From Flavobacterium palustre (lineage in GTDB: Bacteria; Bacteroidota; Bacteroidia; Flavobacteriales; Flavobacteriaceae), in the NCBI RefSeq assembly GCF_014639535.1, contig NZ_BMGA01000003.1:62001-126000 (forward strand): 64,000 bases of DNA, in the 5' to 3' direction. The translations under genes were made by a program, and so were the position numbers. Below the pieces are notes generated by a model, which was not told the origin of the DNA, did no database searches, and was given only the letters and a program-made list of their open reading frames with translations. Positions 33,453-42,614 of the stretch are shown here, piece after piece. The first letter of the stretch is position 1, and each line of letters begins with the position of its first letter.

Positions 33453-36400
33453 ATGAAATTGTTTTCGGATATGCGATTCATCAAAATTAAAATATTTGTT
33501 TTCTCTCTTTTCATCTTATCAGTAATCACGTCTTGTGCAACATACCATGCACAGTGGGGAAAAGATTCAAAAAAAATCACACTATCTAACGAAAAGGATA
33601 CCGCAAAAATTGCACACCGCTTTTTTTTAATTGGCGATGCCGGAAATGCCGATGAAGAAAATGCTCAAAAACTGCTGGGTATTTTAAAAGATCAACTTAG
33701 TCAATCCGAAAAAAATGCGACTTTATTGTTTTTAGGAGACAATATTTACCCAAAAGGAATGCCGGATGAAAAAGACAAAGCCGCATACGATATTGCGCTG
33801 GAAAAAATAAAACTTCAACTTGCGCTTTCTAAAAATTTTAAAGGGAAAACCATTTTTATTCCCGGAAACCACGATTGGTATTCAGGCATTAACGGGCTAA
33901 AACGACAGGAAACAATAGTAAACAATTATCTGAGCGAAAAAAAGGCTTTTCTTCCTGCTAATGGCTGTCCTATTGATGATAAAAAAATAAACGATCAACT
34001 GTGTTTAGTTACTATTGACAGCGAATGGTTTTTGGAAAATTGGGACCGAATTCCAACCATTAATGACGATTGCAGTATCAAAACACGTGAAGCTTTTTTT
34101 GAAGAATTTGAAAGTATTCTCAACAAAAACAAAGATAAAACGGTAGTTATCGCTATTCATCATCCGTTAATGAGTAACGGAACTCATGGCGGACAATTTT
34201 CACTTGAAAAACAACTATTCCCATTAGAACAAAAAATCCCTTTACCTGTAATAGGAACCTTTGTCAATTTCTTGAGAAAAACATCCGGAGTTAGTCCACA
34301 GGACATTCAAAACAAACAATATCAGATCTTAGTAAAACGCCTGAAAACACTTTTACAGCATCAGGATAATGTAATTGTCGTTTCAGGACACGATCATAAT
34401 TTGCAATATATCGAAGACGAAAACATCAAACAAATTATCAGCGGTGCCGGTTCAAAATCAGAAGCTGCAAAAGCAATACATCCAAATGATTTCTCGTATG
34501 GCAAAAACGGATTTGCCACTTTAACAACTTACACTAACGGAAAAAGCGTGATTAAATACTTTGGTATTGAAAACAACAAATCCACAGTTTTATTCGAAAA
34601 AACAGTTTTTGAAGCTAAAAAAGAGATTATTCACAACTATCCTGAGACTTTTGCCTCCACCACAAAAGCCAGCATTTACAGTCCCGAAATGACCTCTAAA
34701 AATGCGTTTCATAATTTCCTTTTAGGTACACATTACCGAAAATATTACAGTCAATTCATTGAAGTTCCTGTCGTTTCATTAAATAATCTTTATGGTGGCG
34801 TTACTCCTTCCAGAGCCGGAGGCGGTCATCAGTCTAAATCCCTGCGACTTGATTCTAAAGATGGAAAAGAATATGTAATGCGGGCTTTAAAGAAAAGTGC
34901 CAGCCGCTTTTTGCAAAGTGTTGCCTTTAAAGACCAATATGTCGTAAATGAATTTGAAAACACCTATGCTGAGAATTTCCTGTATGATTTCTATACCACT
35001 TCGCATCCGTATGCACCGTTGGCTGTTGGGAATTTGGCGGATAAAATCGGTGTTTTACACAGTAACCCAAAGTTATATTATATTCCAAAACAAAAAGCAT
35101 TGGGCGAATTCAACAGCAATTTTGGAGATGAATTGTACCTTGTTGAAGAAAGATCTTCTGACAGTCAAAAAGAGCTTCCTAACTTTGGAAAATCCGAAGC
35201 GATTATTGGAACCGACGAACTGCTTGAAAATTTACAAAAAGATGAAAAGTATGCGGTTGATGAAAACGAATACATCAAAGCACGCTTGTTTGATATGCTC
35301 ATTGGCGACTGGGACAGGCATTTTGATCAATGGCGCTGGGCGGAATACAAAATTGGCAATAAAATTATTTACAAACCTATTCCCCGAGATCGCGATCAGG
35401 CTTTTTCAAAATACGATGGTGCTTTGTTGTCTTTAATAATGAATATTCCCGCACTTCGCCACATGCAAAGTTTTAAAAATGATATTAAAAATGTAAAATG
35501 GTTCAATCGCGAAGCTTATCCATTAGACATCGCTTTTCTAAAAAACGCGACCGAAAAAGACTGGATTACTCAGGCTCAATTTATTCAGAAAAATCTAAGC
35601 GATTCAGCTATTGATGCTGCTTTTGATAATTTACCAAAGGAAATTCTGGATGAAACTATTGCGGATATTAAACAAAAATTAAAACTTCGAAAAGCCGCAT
35701 TATCCAATTATGCGAGTCAATACAATAAGGTTTTACAAAAAACAGTACTAATTGTTGGAACTAATAAAAAAGACCGTTTTAACATTAAACCTATTTCTAA
35801 AGACCAAGTTGAAATAACTGTTTTTAGAATCAAAAAAGAAGGAGAAGAAGTAGTTTACAGCAAAACTTTTGATAAACATGTCACTAAAAACATCTGGATT
35901 TACGGTTTAGACGACGAAGATATTTTTGATTTACAAAACACTCAAAAATCAGCTATCAAAATAAAATTGATTGGAGGGCAAAATCACGACAACTATAGAA
36001 TTTCTAACGGAAAAAATATTAGTATTATCGATTTCAAATCAAAAAAGAACAGTTTTGAAACGGATTCCAGCACCAAAACTTTGTTAACTGATGATTATGA
36101 AATCAACTTATACAATTATCAAAAGCCAAAATACAATGCGTTTTCGGGTTTGCCATCCATTGGATTTAATCCTGATGATGGGATAAAACTGGGAATCATG
36201 GCTAATTACGCCATAAATCATTTCAAACAAAATCCTTATACGTTAAAACATACTATTAAAGCCAATTATTATTTTGCAACGGATGGTTTTGAGTTAAACT
36301 ACCATTTAGATGTTCCAAAAATGATTGGAAAATGGAACTTTGGTTTTGACTCGCAATTTACCAGTCCTAACTTTGCTATTAACTATTTTGGTTACGGAAA

Positions 36401-37181
36401 TAACACTGCTAATACTGACGAAATCAACGGAATGGATTACAACAGAGTACACATCCGAATGTTGAAATTGGCTCCTAAAATCGAAAAAACAGGACGATCA
36501 GGTAGTCGTTTTAGTTTCCAGCTTGCTTATGAGAATATTGAAATAGAAAATACTGCCGGTCGGTTTATTTCAATTCCGAATATTGTTAATTCTGAAATCT
36601 TCCAACATCAGCAATTTGCAGGAGCAACAGCTGAATACGGCTATGAAAATTACGACAATGCTTCGCTGCCAACTATGGGAATGGGATTTTTGGTTTCGGC
36701 TAATTGGAAAATGAATCTTAACAACAGCCAACAAAATTTTCCAACCCTGGAATCAAAAATCAATTTTAATCATAAAATTGACCGTCAGGGAAAAATCGTA
36801 TTGGCTACTTTATTGAAAGGAAAAGCGATTTTAAATAATAATTTCGAATTTTATCAGGCAGCTGCCTTAGGCGGGGATTATGATTTAAGAGGATTTAGAA
36901 ACCAACGCTTCATTGGGAATCAATCATTTTTTCAAAGTAGTGATGTGCGTTTTTCTATTGGAAAGATTAAAAACGGCCTAATTCCAATGTCTTATGGCTT
37001 TTTTGGCGGGTATGACTATGGAAGAGTTTGGCTAAACAATGAAAATTCTGACCAATGGCATCAATCTGTAGGTGGAGGTTTATGGCTGAACGGAATTAAT
37101 ACAATAACGGCGCGATTAAGTTATTTTAAAAGCGCCGATGAAGAAGCCCGAATTGCTTTTGGACTGGGATTTGGTTTTTAA
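33453..37181 (+). CDS. Lipoprotein with metallophosphoesterase, kinase-like and Omp85-type barrel regions
   Basis: A 1242-residue exported protein. A lipoprotein signal ends SVITSC with Cys 28; M7 (33471) may be the real start. A calcineurin-type phosphoesterase covers about 55-400, with GDAGN (61-65), LGDNIYP (94-100), PGNHDW (137-142), IHHP (235-238) and GHDHN (312-316). Residues about 450-660 hold GKEYVMRALKKS, RLFDMLIGDWDRHFDQW (DRH at 621-623) and PRDRDQAF (644-651), resembling kinase catalytic and metal loops of Fam20C- or PI-kinase-like proteins. The C-terminal part from about 880 is a beta-barrel with GGDYDLRGFRNQRF and a final Phe, as in BamA and surface antigens. The first base of the gene is 25 bp from the HD-PycTM start. 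Confidence 0.82.
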   Translation: MKLFSDMRFIKIKIFVFSLFILSVITSCATYHAQWGKDSKKITLSNEKDTAKIAHRFFLIGDAGNADEENAQKLLGILKDQLSQSEKNATLLFLGDNIYPKGMPDEKDKAAYDIALEKIKLQLALSKNFKGKTIFIPGNHDWYSGINGLKRQETIVNNYLSEKKAFLPANGCPIDDKKINDQLCLVTIDSEWFLENWDRIPTINDDCSIKTREAFFEEFESILNKNKDKTVVIAIHHPLMSNGTHGGQFSLEKQLFPLEQKIPLPVIGTFVNFLRKTSGVSPQDIQNKQYQILVKRLKTLLQHQDNVIVVSGHDHNLQYIEDENIKQIISGAGSKSEAAKAIHPNDFSYGKNGFATLTTYTNGKSVIKYFGIENNKSTVLFEKTVFEAKKEIIHNYPETFASTTKASIYSPEMTSKNAFHNFLLGTHYRKYYSQFIEVPVVSLNNLYGGVTPSRAGGGHQSKSLRLDSKDGKEYVMRALKKSASRFLQSVAFKDQYVVNEFENTYAENFLYDFYTTSHPYAPLAVGNLADKIGVLHSNPKLYYIPKQKALGEFNSNFGDELYLVEERSSDSQKELPNFGKSEAIIGTDELLENLQKDEKYAVDENEYIKARLFDMLIGDWDRHFDQWRWAEYKIGNKIIYKPIPRDRDQAFSKYDGALLSLIMNIPALRHMQSFKNDIKNVKWFNREAYPLDIAFLKNATEKDWITQAQFIQKNLSDSAIDAAFDNLPKEILDETIADIKQKLKLRKAALSNYASQYNKVLQKTVLIVGTNKKDRFNIKPISKDQVEITVFRIKKEGEEVVYSKTFDKHVTKNIWIYGLDDEDIFDLQNTQKSAIKIKLIGGQNHDNYRISNGKNISIIDFKSKKNSFETDSSTKTLLTDDYEINLYNYQKPKYNAFSGLPSIGFNPDDGIKLGIMANYAINHFKQNPYTLKHTIKANYYFATDGFELNYHLDVPKMIGKWNFGFDSQFTSPNFAINYFGYGNNTANTDEINGMDYNRVHIRMLKLAPKIEKTGRSGSRFSFQLAYENIEIENTAGRFISIPNIVNSEIFQHQQFAGATAEYGYENYDNASLPTMGMGFLVSANWKMNLNNSQQNFPTLESKINFNHKIDRQGKIVLATLLKGKAILNNNFEFYQAAALGGDYDLRGFRNQRFIGNQSFFQSSDVRFSIGKIKNGLIPMSYGFFGGYDYGRVWLNNENSDQWHQSVGGGLWLNGINTITARLSYFKSADEEARIAFGLGFGF

Positions 37182-37915
37182 AACCCGATACTATTTCCAC
37201 CATCTACCGGTAAAACCGTTCCGGTTACATATTTAGATTCGGCTGTAGCATAAAAATAAGCTGCATCGGCAATATCATCCGGCTCGCCTAAAAATCCCAT
37301 TGGGGTTCTTCCTAAAACCTTGTTTTTTCTTTCCGGATCAGTATCTAAAGCCTTAGCTGACATTTTGGTTTTGATAAATCCCGGAGCAATACAATTCACA
37401 CGAATTCCAAAAGAAGCCAACTCAACTGCCATAGCACGGGTCATCGCTTCAATAGCTCCTTTACTGGCGCTGTATGCAATTACTTTTGGGATTCCGTATT
37501 GAGAAGCCATAGAACTAATGTTAACAATGCTTCCGTTTTTATGTTCTTTCATGTTTTTTACAACCTCTCTGCTTACAGAAAAAACACTTAAAAGATTAGT
37601 GTGTATCACAGAAAGAAAATCGGCATCAGTAACATCGGTAAATTCTTTCTTCAAGTTAATACCGGCATTATTTACTAAAATATCAATTGGTGCTTCTTTA
37701 GTAATTTCGGCAATCATAGCCGGAATTCCCTCTAAATTATTCAAATCAAAAATTACAGGAATGGCATTAGCACCTATTTCAGCACAGGCTGCTTCGGTTT
37801 TATCTTTGGTACGTCCAATGATATAAGTTTTAATACCGTTATCACATAATTTTTTTGCTGTTGCAAAACCCAAACCTGAATTTCCTCCTGTTACTATAGC
37901 TGTTTTAGCACTCAT
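37178..37915 (-). CDS. Short-chain dehydrogenase/reductase
   Basis: A 245-residue classical SDR. The NAD(P)-binding TGGNSGLGFATAK (near 8-20), NNAGINL (near 87), the catalytic Ser in NISSMAS, and YSASKGA (near 148) are complete. The C-terminal PVDGGNSIGF is family-typical. The substrate is unknown; it resembles gluconate-5-dehydrogenase-type or FabG-type enzymes. Its stop overlaps the preceding lipoprotein gene by 4 bp on the opposite strand. Confidence 0.9.
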   Translation of the reverse strand: MSAKTAIVTGGNSGLGFATAKKLCDNGIKTYIIGRTKDKTEAACAEIGANAIPVIFDLNNLEGIPAMIAEITKEAPIDILVNNAGINLKKEFTDVTDADFLSVIHTNLLSVFSVSREVVKNMKEHKNGSIVNISSMASQYGIPKVIAYSASKGAIEAMTRAMAVELASFGIRVNCIAPGFIKTKMSAKALDTDPERKNKVLGRTPMGFLGEPDDIADAAYFYATAESKYVTGTVLPVDGGNSIGF

Positions 37916-37950
37916 AATATATTTTTATTAAATAAATTGATTAAAAAGCC

Positions 37951-37958
37951 CAAAAATA
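37951..37958 (-). promoter_or_regulatory. SDR gene -7 box
   Basis: Minus-strand TATTTTTG, 36 bp before the start codon at 37915. Confidence 0.55.
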
Positions 37959-38073
37959 ATCATTTTTATAAGCTGATTAATAAGAAAGCAGCACACTTAT
38001 TTAACCGTTTTTAGAACAAAAACGACAATTATGTAAATTCATTCGCTAAGTCTTTTATCAATTTTCCAAAATA

Positions 38074-38523
38074 TTATTCTGATTCACATTCCGGAAAATG
38101 TACAATCGGAAAATTACAGGAATTCGCAATGAAACAAAGTTCGTTTGCTTTTAGGTGCAAATTCAATGCTTCATTAATTTTTTCGTTTTGTTTGATAATT
38201 ACTTTTGGATATAAACGAATTTCTGTAAAACGGCCGGAACCATTATGAGAAACCTCTAAATCTGCTTCGGCATTATCCTGATAAGAAAGTACTTCAATTC
38301 CGTTTTGGGCACAAACATACAAATACGACATCATGTGGCAGGAAACAACGGCACTCAACAACAAATCTTCAGGATTGTATAAAGCGGGATCACCTTTGAA
38401 AGCTTTTGCCGCCGAAACATTAAGTATTTCTTTTCCTTCAATGGCAATTTGATGGCTTTTTTGATATCTTTTGGGGGTTGAATTCCAATCTAATTTTGCT
38501 TTGAATAAATGTTTAAATGCCAT
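38074..38523 (-). CDS. OsmC/Ohr family protein
   Basis: A 149-residue peroxide-detoxifying protein fold. The first reactive Cys is in LLSAVVSCHMMSYL (near 61) and the second in CFIANSCNFP near 132-138; in the family such Cys pairs reduce organic hydroperoxides. The length is usual. It is monocistronic with its own -7 box, and divergent from the META lipoprotein gene. Confidence 0.9.
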   Translation of the reverse strand: MAFKHLFKAKLDWNSTPKRYQKSHQIAIEGKEILNVSAAKAFKGDPALYNPEDLLLSAVVSCHMMSYLYVCAQNGIEVLSYQDNAEADLEVSHNGSGRFTEIRLYPKVIIKQNEKINEALNLHLKANELCFIANSCNFPIVHFPECESE

Positions 38524-38540
38524 AGCTAATCTTTAAAAAT

Positions 38541-38548
38541 CAAATATA
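38541..38548 (-). promoter_or_regulatory. OsmC gene -7 box
   Basis: Minus-strand TATATTTG, 18 bp before the start codon. Confidence 0.65.
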
Positions 38549-38631
38549 ACCAAATAATAACAGTTGGTAGCTAATGTTTGTTTACTGAAAAAAATAGAAT
38601 TTTATCAACAATGAAAGTGTAGTCCCTTCGT

Positions 38632-38639
38632 TATATTTG
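38632..38639 (+). promoter_or_regulatory. -7 box of the META lipoprotein gene
   Basis: TATATTTG, 32 bp before the ATG at 38671. Confidence 0.65.
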
Positions 38640-38670
38640 CAATAGCTTCAAATTATCAAAACAAACTAAA

Positions 38671-39105
38671 ATGAAAAAATATATAAGTCTCGGAATTGTA
38701 TCCCTACTTTTATTTTCTTGCGGCACTGCTAAAAAAAATGCTTCAGCAGCAAATCAACTTCAGGAAAAATATTGGAAATTAATTGAAATCAGAGGTCAAA
38801 AAGTCACATCTGAAAATTATTTTAAAGAACCTCATTTTATATTAAAAGCTAAGGAAAATAGAATTACTGGAAACAGTGGCTGCAATTCTTTTTCCGGAAC
38901 TTATGAATTAACTACTGAGACCAATCGAATTGCCATGTACAATACAGCAATGACCCGAATGGCCTGTATTAAACCAACTGTTGAAGAAGCTTTTATAAAA
39001 GTTTTGGAAACTGCCGATAATTATACCGTAAAAAATGATACCTTACAGTTAAATAAGGCCCGTATGGCGCCATTAGCCAAATTTGTGGCTGTATATCTTA
39101 AATAA
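38671..39105 (+). CDS. META-domain (HslJ-like) lipoprotein
   Basis: A 144-residue lipoprotein; the signal MKKYISLGIVSLLLFSCG has its lipobox Cys at 17. The META/HslJ core is clear: YWKLIEIRGQKV (near 34), GNSGCNSFSGTYEL (near 72), MTRMACIKPTVEEAFIKVL (near 93-111) and LQLNKARMAPLAKFV. HslJ-type proteins are linked to heat or acid stress in the envelope. msrB follows by 5 bp, so both probably belong to one envelope or oxidative stress operon. Confidence 0.9.
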   Translation: MKKYISLGIVSLLLFSCGTAKKNASAANQLQEKYWKLIEIRGQKVTSENYFKEPHFILKAKENRITGNSGCNSFSGTYELTTETNRIAMYNTAMTRMACIKPTVEEAFIKVLETADNYTVKNDTLQLNKARMAPLAKFVAVYLK

Positions 39106-39110
39106 ATACT

Positions 39111-39557
39111 ATGCTAAACTGGAATAATCTTATAAAATTTGCCACTCACGGCAATCCTACTCCGCCAAAAAGAGTAGAAAAAACAGCAAAAGAATGGGAA
39201 TTAGAATTGACTCCTGAAGAATTCTACGTGACCCGCCAACATGGAACTGAAAGAGCCCATAGTTCTGAAATGTGCAACTTGTTTGAAGCCGGAAAATATG
39301 CCTGCAAATGTTGTAAAACTCCCCTTTTTGATGCTACAACTAAATTTCAAAGCGGAACCGGCTGGCCTTCATTCACCCAACCAATTGCTATTGAAAATGT
39401 AGCTTACCACAAGGATACCAGTTATGGAATGATTCGCATTGAATGTATTTGCAATATTTGCGATGCGCACCTCGGACACGTATTTCCTGATGGTCCTGAA
39501 CCAAGTGGTTTGCGCTATTGCATCAATGCTCTCTCTTTGGAAAAAATAAAAGAATAG
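39111..39557 (+). CDS. msrB: Peptide-methionine (R)-S-oxide reductase
   Basis: A 148-residue repair enzyme reducing methionine R-sulfoxide. GTGWPSFTQP (near 83), the zinc Cys pairs in CKCCKTPLF and CNICDAHLGHVFPDG (near 120), and the catalytic Cys in LRYCINALSL (near 138) are present. There is no signal peptide, so it is likely cytoplasmic. It shares an operon with the META lipoprotein. A terminator lies inside the 26-bp inverted repeat beyond its stop codon. Confidence 0.95.
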   Translation: MLNWNNLIKFATHGNPTPPKRVEKTAKEWELELTPEEFYVTRQHGTERAHSSEMCNLFEAGKYACKCCKTPLFDATTKFQSGTGWPSFTQPIAIENVAYHKDTSYGMIRIECICNICDAHLGHVFPDGPEPSGLRYCINALSLEKIKE

Positions 39558-39563
39558 TTTTTT

Positions 39564-39589
39564 ACCATTAAGATATTAAGGAAATTAAG
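39564..39589 (+). repeat. Left arm of a 26-bp inverted repeat
   Basis: Begins ACCATTAAGATATTAAGG and contains three TTAAG units spaced 8-9 bp apart. It is the exact reverse complement of 39676-39701. Confidence 0.9.
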
Positions 39590-39611
39590 TTTAGTAAATC
39601 TTTAAAATAGT

Positions 39612-39651
39612 AAACCTGACAGGTTTTTACAATCTGTCAGGTTTATTTTTT
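39612..39651. terminator. Bidirectional terminator between msrB and lutC
   Basis: AAACCTGACAG and CTGTCAGGTTT form a perfect stem, followed by ATTTTTT on the plus strand. It lies inside the 26-bp inverted repeat. Confidence 0.88.
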
Positions 39652-39675
39652 GAATTAAGTTTATAAGTTTGAATT

Positions 39676-39701
39676 CTTAATTTCCTTAATATCTTAATGG
39701 T
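39676..39701 (-). repeat. Right arm of the 26-bp inverted repeat
   Basis: Exact reverse complement of 39564-39589; lies just downstream of the lutC stop (minus strand). Confidence 0.9.
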
Positions 39702-39719
39702 TTAATTAAAAAAACTAAA

Positions 39720-40307
39720 TTAGTTCATCAAAAACACGGTTAATCCTCTTGCCCCGTGAGCTCCCAGAACTAATGATTGCTCAATATCGGCAGTTTTAGA
39801 AGGTCCGGCAATAAAAGTTCCAAAACCATAATCTAAATCTCCAATGCGCTCATAAGCCTGTTGCATTGTAGGAACAATATCATTCTTATTAACAATAATA
39901 GCTAAATATTGCGGAATAAAAGGAGAAACTCTTTGTCCTAAAATAGCATCCGTTACCCAAAGACCTGAATTTTCGGCAACACCTAAATGTGCTTTTATAA
40001 CAGCTAATTCTACATTTTGTAAACTATGCGGATCATCATTTGTCCACTCGGTTTCGGCAATGTCTGCTAATTCCGAAATGGTAGTAATCATTCTTTTTTC
40101 AGTTGGATAATGTGTCGCAATATAGTTTTTCACTTCGTCTAAACTACTCACTTCTTCACAAAAACCTCCAATACCTTTTAAAACCGTTTTGTAGGTTTCA
40201 ATAACGTCAAATTTTTCTAATCCCAAAACACTCAGATCAGGCAATTCATTGACTGAAGAAGGTTGATTACTTTTTATCTTATTTAAAATACTGTCTCTGC
40301 TGCTCAT
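39720..40307 (-). CDS. lutC: LutC, lactate utilization protein C
   Basis: A 195-residue DUF162/LUD-domain protein, the third subunit of the LutABC L-lactate oxidase complex that oxidises lactate to pyruvate in the cytoplasm. The middle LAVIKAHLGVAENSGLWVTD and the C-terminal GPSKTADIEQSLVLGAHGARG (glycine/Asp-rich) are family features. Its first base overlaps the last base of lutB at 40307. Confidence 0.93.
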   Translation of the reverse strand: MSSRDSILNKIKSNQPSSVNELPDLSVLGLEKFDVIETYKTVLKGIGGFCEEVSSLDEVKNYIATHYPTEKRMITTISELADIAETEWTNDDPHSLQNVELAVIKAHLGVAENSGLWVTDAILGQRVSPFIPQYLAIIVNKNDIVPTMQQAYERIGDLDYGFGTFIAGPSKTADIEQSLVLGAHGARGLTVFLMN

Positions 40308-41698
40308 TATTTTTTGTCTTTAGATTCTTTTTGCTTTTTAGCATACCATTCTCTAAATGATTCTTGTGGAGGCGTTGGCATTTCTCTTTGATTGTACCAA
40401 GCATTCATGCTATTATTTACCATAAAAGGCATATTTTTAATAACAAACCTTCCCGCTTTACCAGCAATTTTAAAAACGCTTGGATTTGCTAAAACTGCTG
40501 ACATTCCTTTCATGGCAACAGTTTTAGAAGTAGGTGTATAACCTTCTTTTACTAATACCTGACGCCATTTGTACAACTGATCGTGAATATCAATTTTTAC
40601 CGGACAAACATTGGTACAAGAACCACAAAGCGTACTTGCAAAAGGCAAATCGGCATTCTTTTTCATGTCTAAATTGGGTGCCAAAATAGAACCTATAGGA
40701 CCTGCCACTGCATTATGATAACTGTGTCCTCCACTTCTTCTGTAAACTGGACAAGTATTCATACAAGCCCCGCAACGGATACATTTTAGTGAATTTCTAA
40801 ATTCTTCACGTCCTAATTGAGTACTTCTGCCATTATCAACAATAACTATGTGCATTTCTTGCCCTTCTCTTGGTTTTTTAAAATGACTTGAAAAAGTGGT
40901 TATTGGCTGTCCTGTAGCACTTCTGGCTAAAAGTCTCAGGAAAACACCTAAATGTTTGCGTTGAGGAACTAATTTTTCAAATCCCATACAGGCAATATGT
41001 ACATCGGCAAGATGCGCGCCCATATCGGCATTTCCTTCATTGGTACAAACTACAAATTCACCTGTTTCAGCTACAGCAAAATTCACTCCCGTAAGGGCTA
41101 TTTTCCTGGTTAAGAACGTATCTCTTAATTCTTTTCGAGCCGCTTCGGTTAAATATTGTGGATTGTTATTCCCTTTTTCTGTTCCAAGATGTTCGTGAAA
41201 AGTATCACTTACATCTTCTTTTTTAAGGTGAATAGCAGGTAATACAATATGACTTGGCGGTTCTTTTCTTAATTGAACAATAAACTCCCCTAAATCGGAA
41301 TCAATTACTTCAACTCCATTATCCGCTAAATATTCATTCAAATGACATTCTTCTGTAAGCATTGATTTGGATTTTACCATTTGGGTAACACCATGCTTTG
41401 CAATAATCGAATGTACTATTTTATTGTGTTCGTCTCCATCAGCAGCCCAGTGAACAATGATTCCGTTTTCTTTTGCTTTAGCCTCAAACTCCTGCAAATA
41501 ATGATGCATATTTGAAAGCACATTGTTTTTTATATTTGAAGCAGTCTCACGAAGCGTTTCCCATTCAGGAATAGCATGAGCTGATTTATCTCTTTTTGAA
41601 CGAACAAACCAAAGCGTTTCATCATGCCAGTTGACACGTTCTACATCTTTGTTAAAAGTAGCTGCCGCTGTACTGTGATCTATTGTGTTTTCTTTCAT
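40307..41698 (-). CDS. lutB: LutB, iron-sulfur lactate oxidation protein
   Basis: A 463-residue subunit with an N-terminal LUD domain (up to about 300) and two 4Fe-4S sites: CIRCGACMNTCPVYRR (near 308) and CGSCTNVCPVKIDI (near 359). It should carry electrons from lactate oxidation. It is cotranslated with lutA (4-bp overlap) and lutC. Its likely role here is using the L-lactate produced from L-rhamnose by the neighbouring rhaEW product. Confidence 0.95.
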   Translation of the reverse strand: MKENTIDHSTAAATFNKDVERVNWHDETLWFVRSKRDKSAHAIPEWETLRETASNIKNNVLSNMHHYLQEFEAKAKENGIIVHWAADGDEHNKIVHSIIAKHGVTQMVKSKSMLTEECHLNEYLADNGVEVIDSDLGEFIVQLRKEPPSHIVLPAIHLKKEDVSDTFHEHLGTEKGNNNPQYLTEAARKELRDTFLTRKIALTGVNFAVAETGEFVVCTNEGNADMGAHLADVHIACMGFEKLVPQRKHLGVFLRLLARSATGQPITTFSSHFKKPREGQEMHIVIVDNGRSTQLGREEFRNSLKCIRCGACMNTCPVYRRSGGHSYHNAVAGPIGSILAPNLDMKKNADLPFASTLCGSCTNVCPVKIDIHDQLYKWRQVLVKEGYTPTSKTVAMKGMSAVLANPSVFKIAGKAGRFVIKNMPFMVNNSMNAWYNQREMPTPPQESFREWYAKKQKESKDKK

Positions 41699-42429
41699 AT
41701 TGAGTTTAATATTTCGGCAATGTGAATTACTTTAATATTGCTTTTTTGTCTTTTTAAAATTCCTTCTAAGTGCATTAAGCATGACATATCTCCACCGGTA
41801 ATATAATCCACCTGGTGTGCTGCGTGGTCTTTTATACGGTCTTGTCCCATTTTTACAGAAACAGCTTCTTCGGTTACACAAAAAGTACCACCAAAACCAC
41901 AACATTCATCTTTTCTGCTTAAAGAAACTAATTCTAAACCTTTGATTTTGCTTAATAATTGTTCCGGTTTAGAAAAAGGTGCCGCATTCAACTCACTCAT
42001 TTGAGAAAGCTTTAATCCACGCTGGCCGTGACAACTTTGGTGCATTCCTACCTTATAAGGAAAATTTCCTTCGATAGATTCTACTTTTAATACATCGGTT
42101 AGAAATTCCGTCAACTCATACACATTATTTCTAATATGCGTAGCAGCAGCTTCATTCTCCTTAGAATGAAGGTGATCCTTCACATGCAGGGTACAACTTC
42201 CGGAAGGACAAACGATATAATCAAATTCAGAAAAATTATTCACAAAATTAGTATCACATCCGCCGGTTAAATGAGCATATCCGCTATTTGCCATTGGCTG
42301 TCCACAACAAGTTTGATCCATTGGAAAACTTACTTCACATCCTAATTTTTGTAATAATTCTAAGCTTGCAATACCTATTTGCGGATAAAACTGATCCACG
42401 TAACAAGGTATAAAAAGTCCAACTTTCAT
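41695..42429 (-). CDS. lutA: LutA, CCG-domain iron-sulfur oxidoreductase
   Basis: A 244-residue protein with two CCG cysteine-rich domains: CCGQPMANSG (near 41) and ECCGFGGTFCV (near 182), which in this family bind an unusual iron-sulfur cluster. It works with LutB and LutC. It is the first gene of lutABC, and a palindrome-bearing intergenic stretch lies upstream. Confidence 0.95.
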   Translation of the reverse strand: MKVGLFIPCYVDQFYPQIGIASLELLQKLGCEVSFPMDQTCCGQPMANSGYAHLTGGCDTNFVNNFSEFDYIVCPSGSCTLHVKDHLHSKENEAAATHIRNNVYELTEFLTDVLKVESIEGNFPYKVGMHQSCHGQRGLKLSQMSELNAAPFSKPEQLLSKIKGLELVSLSRKDECCGFGGTFCVTEEAVSVKMGQDRIKDHAAHQVDYITGGDMSCLMHLEGILKRQKSNIKVIHIAEILNSI

Positions 42430-42456
42430 ATGCAGATATTTATTTTTTAAAGGTCT

Positions 42457-42472
42457 CCCGATAGCTATCGGG
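42457..42472. repeat. 16-bp perfect palindrome before lutA
   Basis: CCCGATAGCTATCGGG. A weaker hairpin (GCATAG...TATGC, about 42480-42522) follows it. The palindrome looks like a dispersed repeat; I recall similar sequences in other flavobacteria but cannot check it here. Confidence 0.7.
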
Positions 42473-42614
42473 GGTAATTCGCATAGCTGTTATTAGTTCT
42501 TCTGACTAATTAAAAGTTATGCTCATTTCATAGGGTTATTTTAATTGTTTAACACTTTATGTAAAATTGCCTATCAATATTCTTTTGTTGAATGATGATA
42601 GGCAAAGTTAGATA

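Noticed and set aside
39564-39701. CRISPR-like array of TTAAG repeats
   Set aside because: Units are 8-9 bp with no spacers; the structure is an inverted repeat around a terminator.
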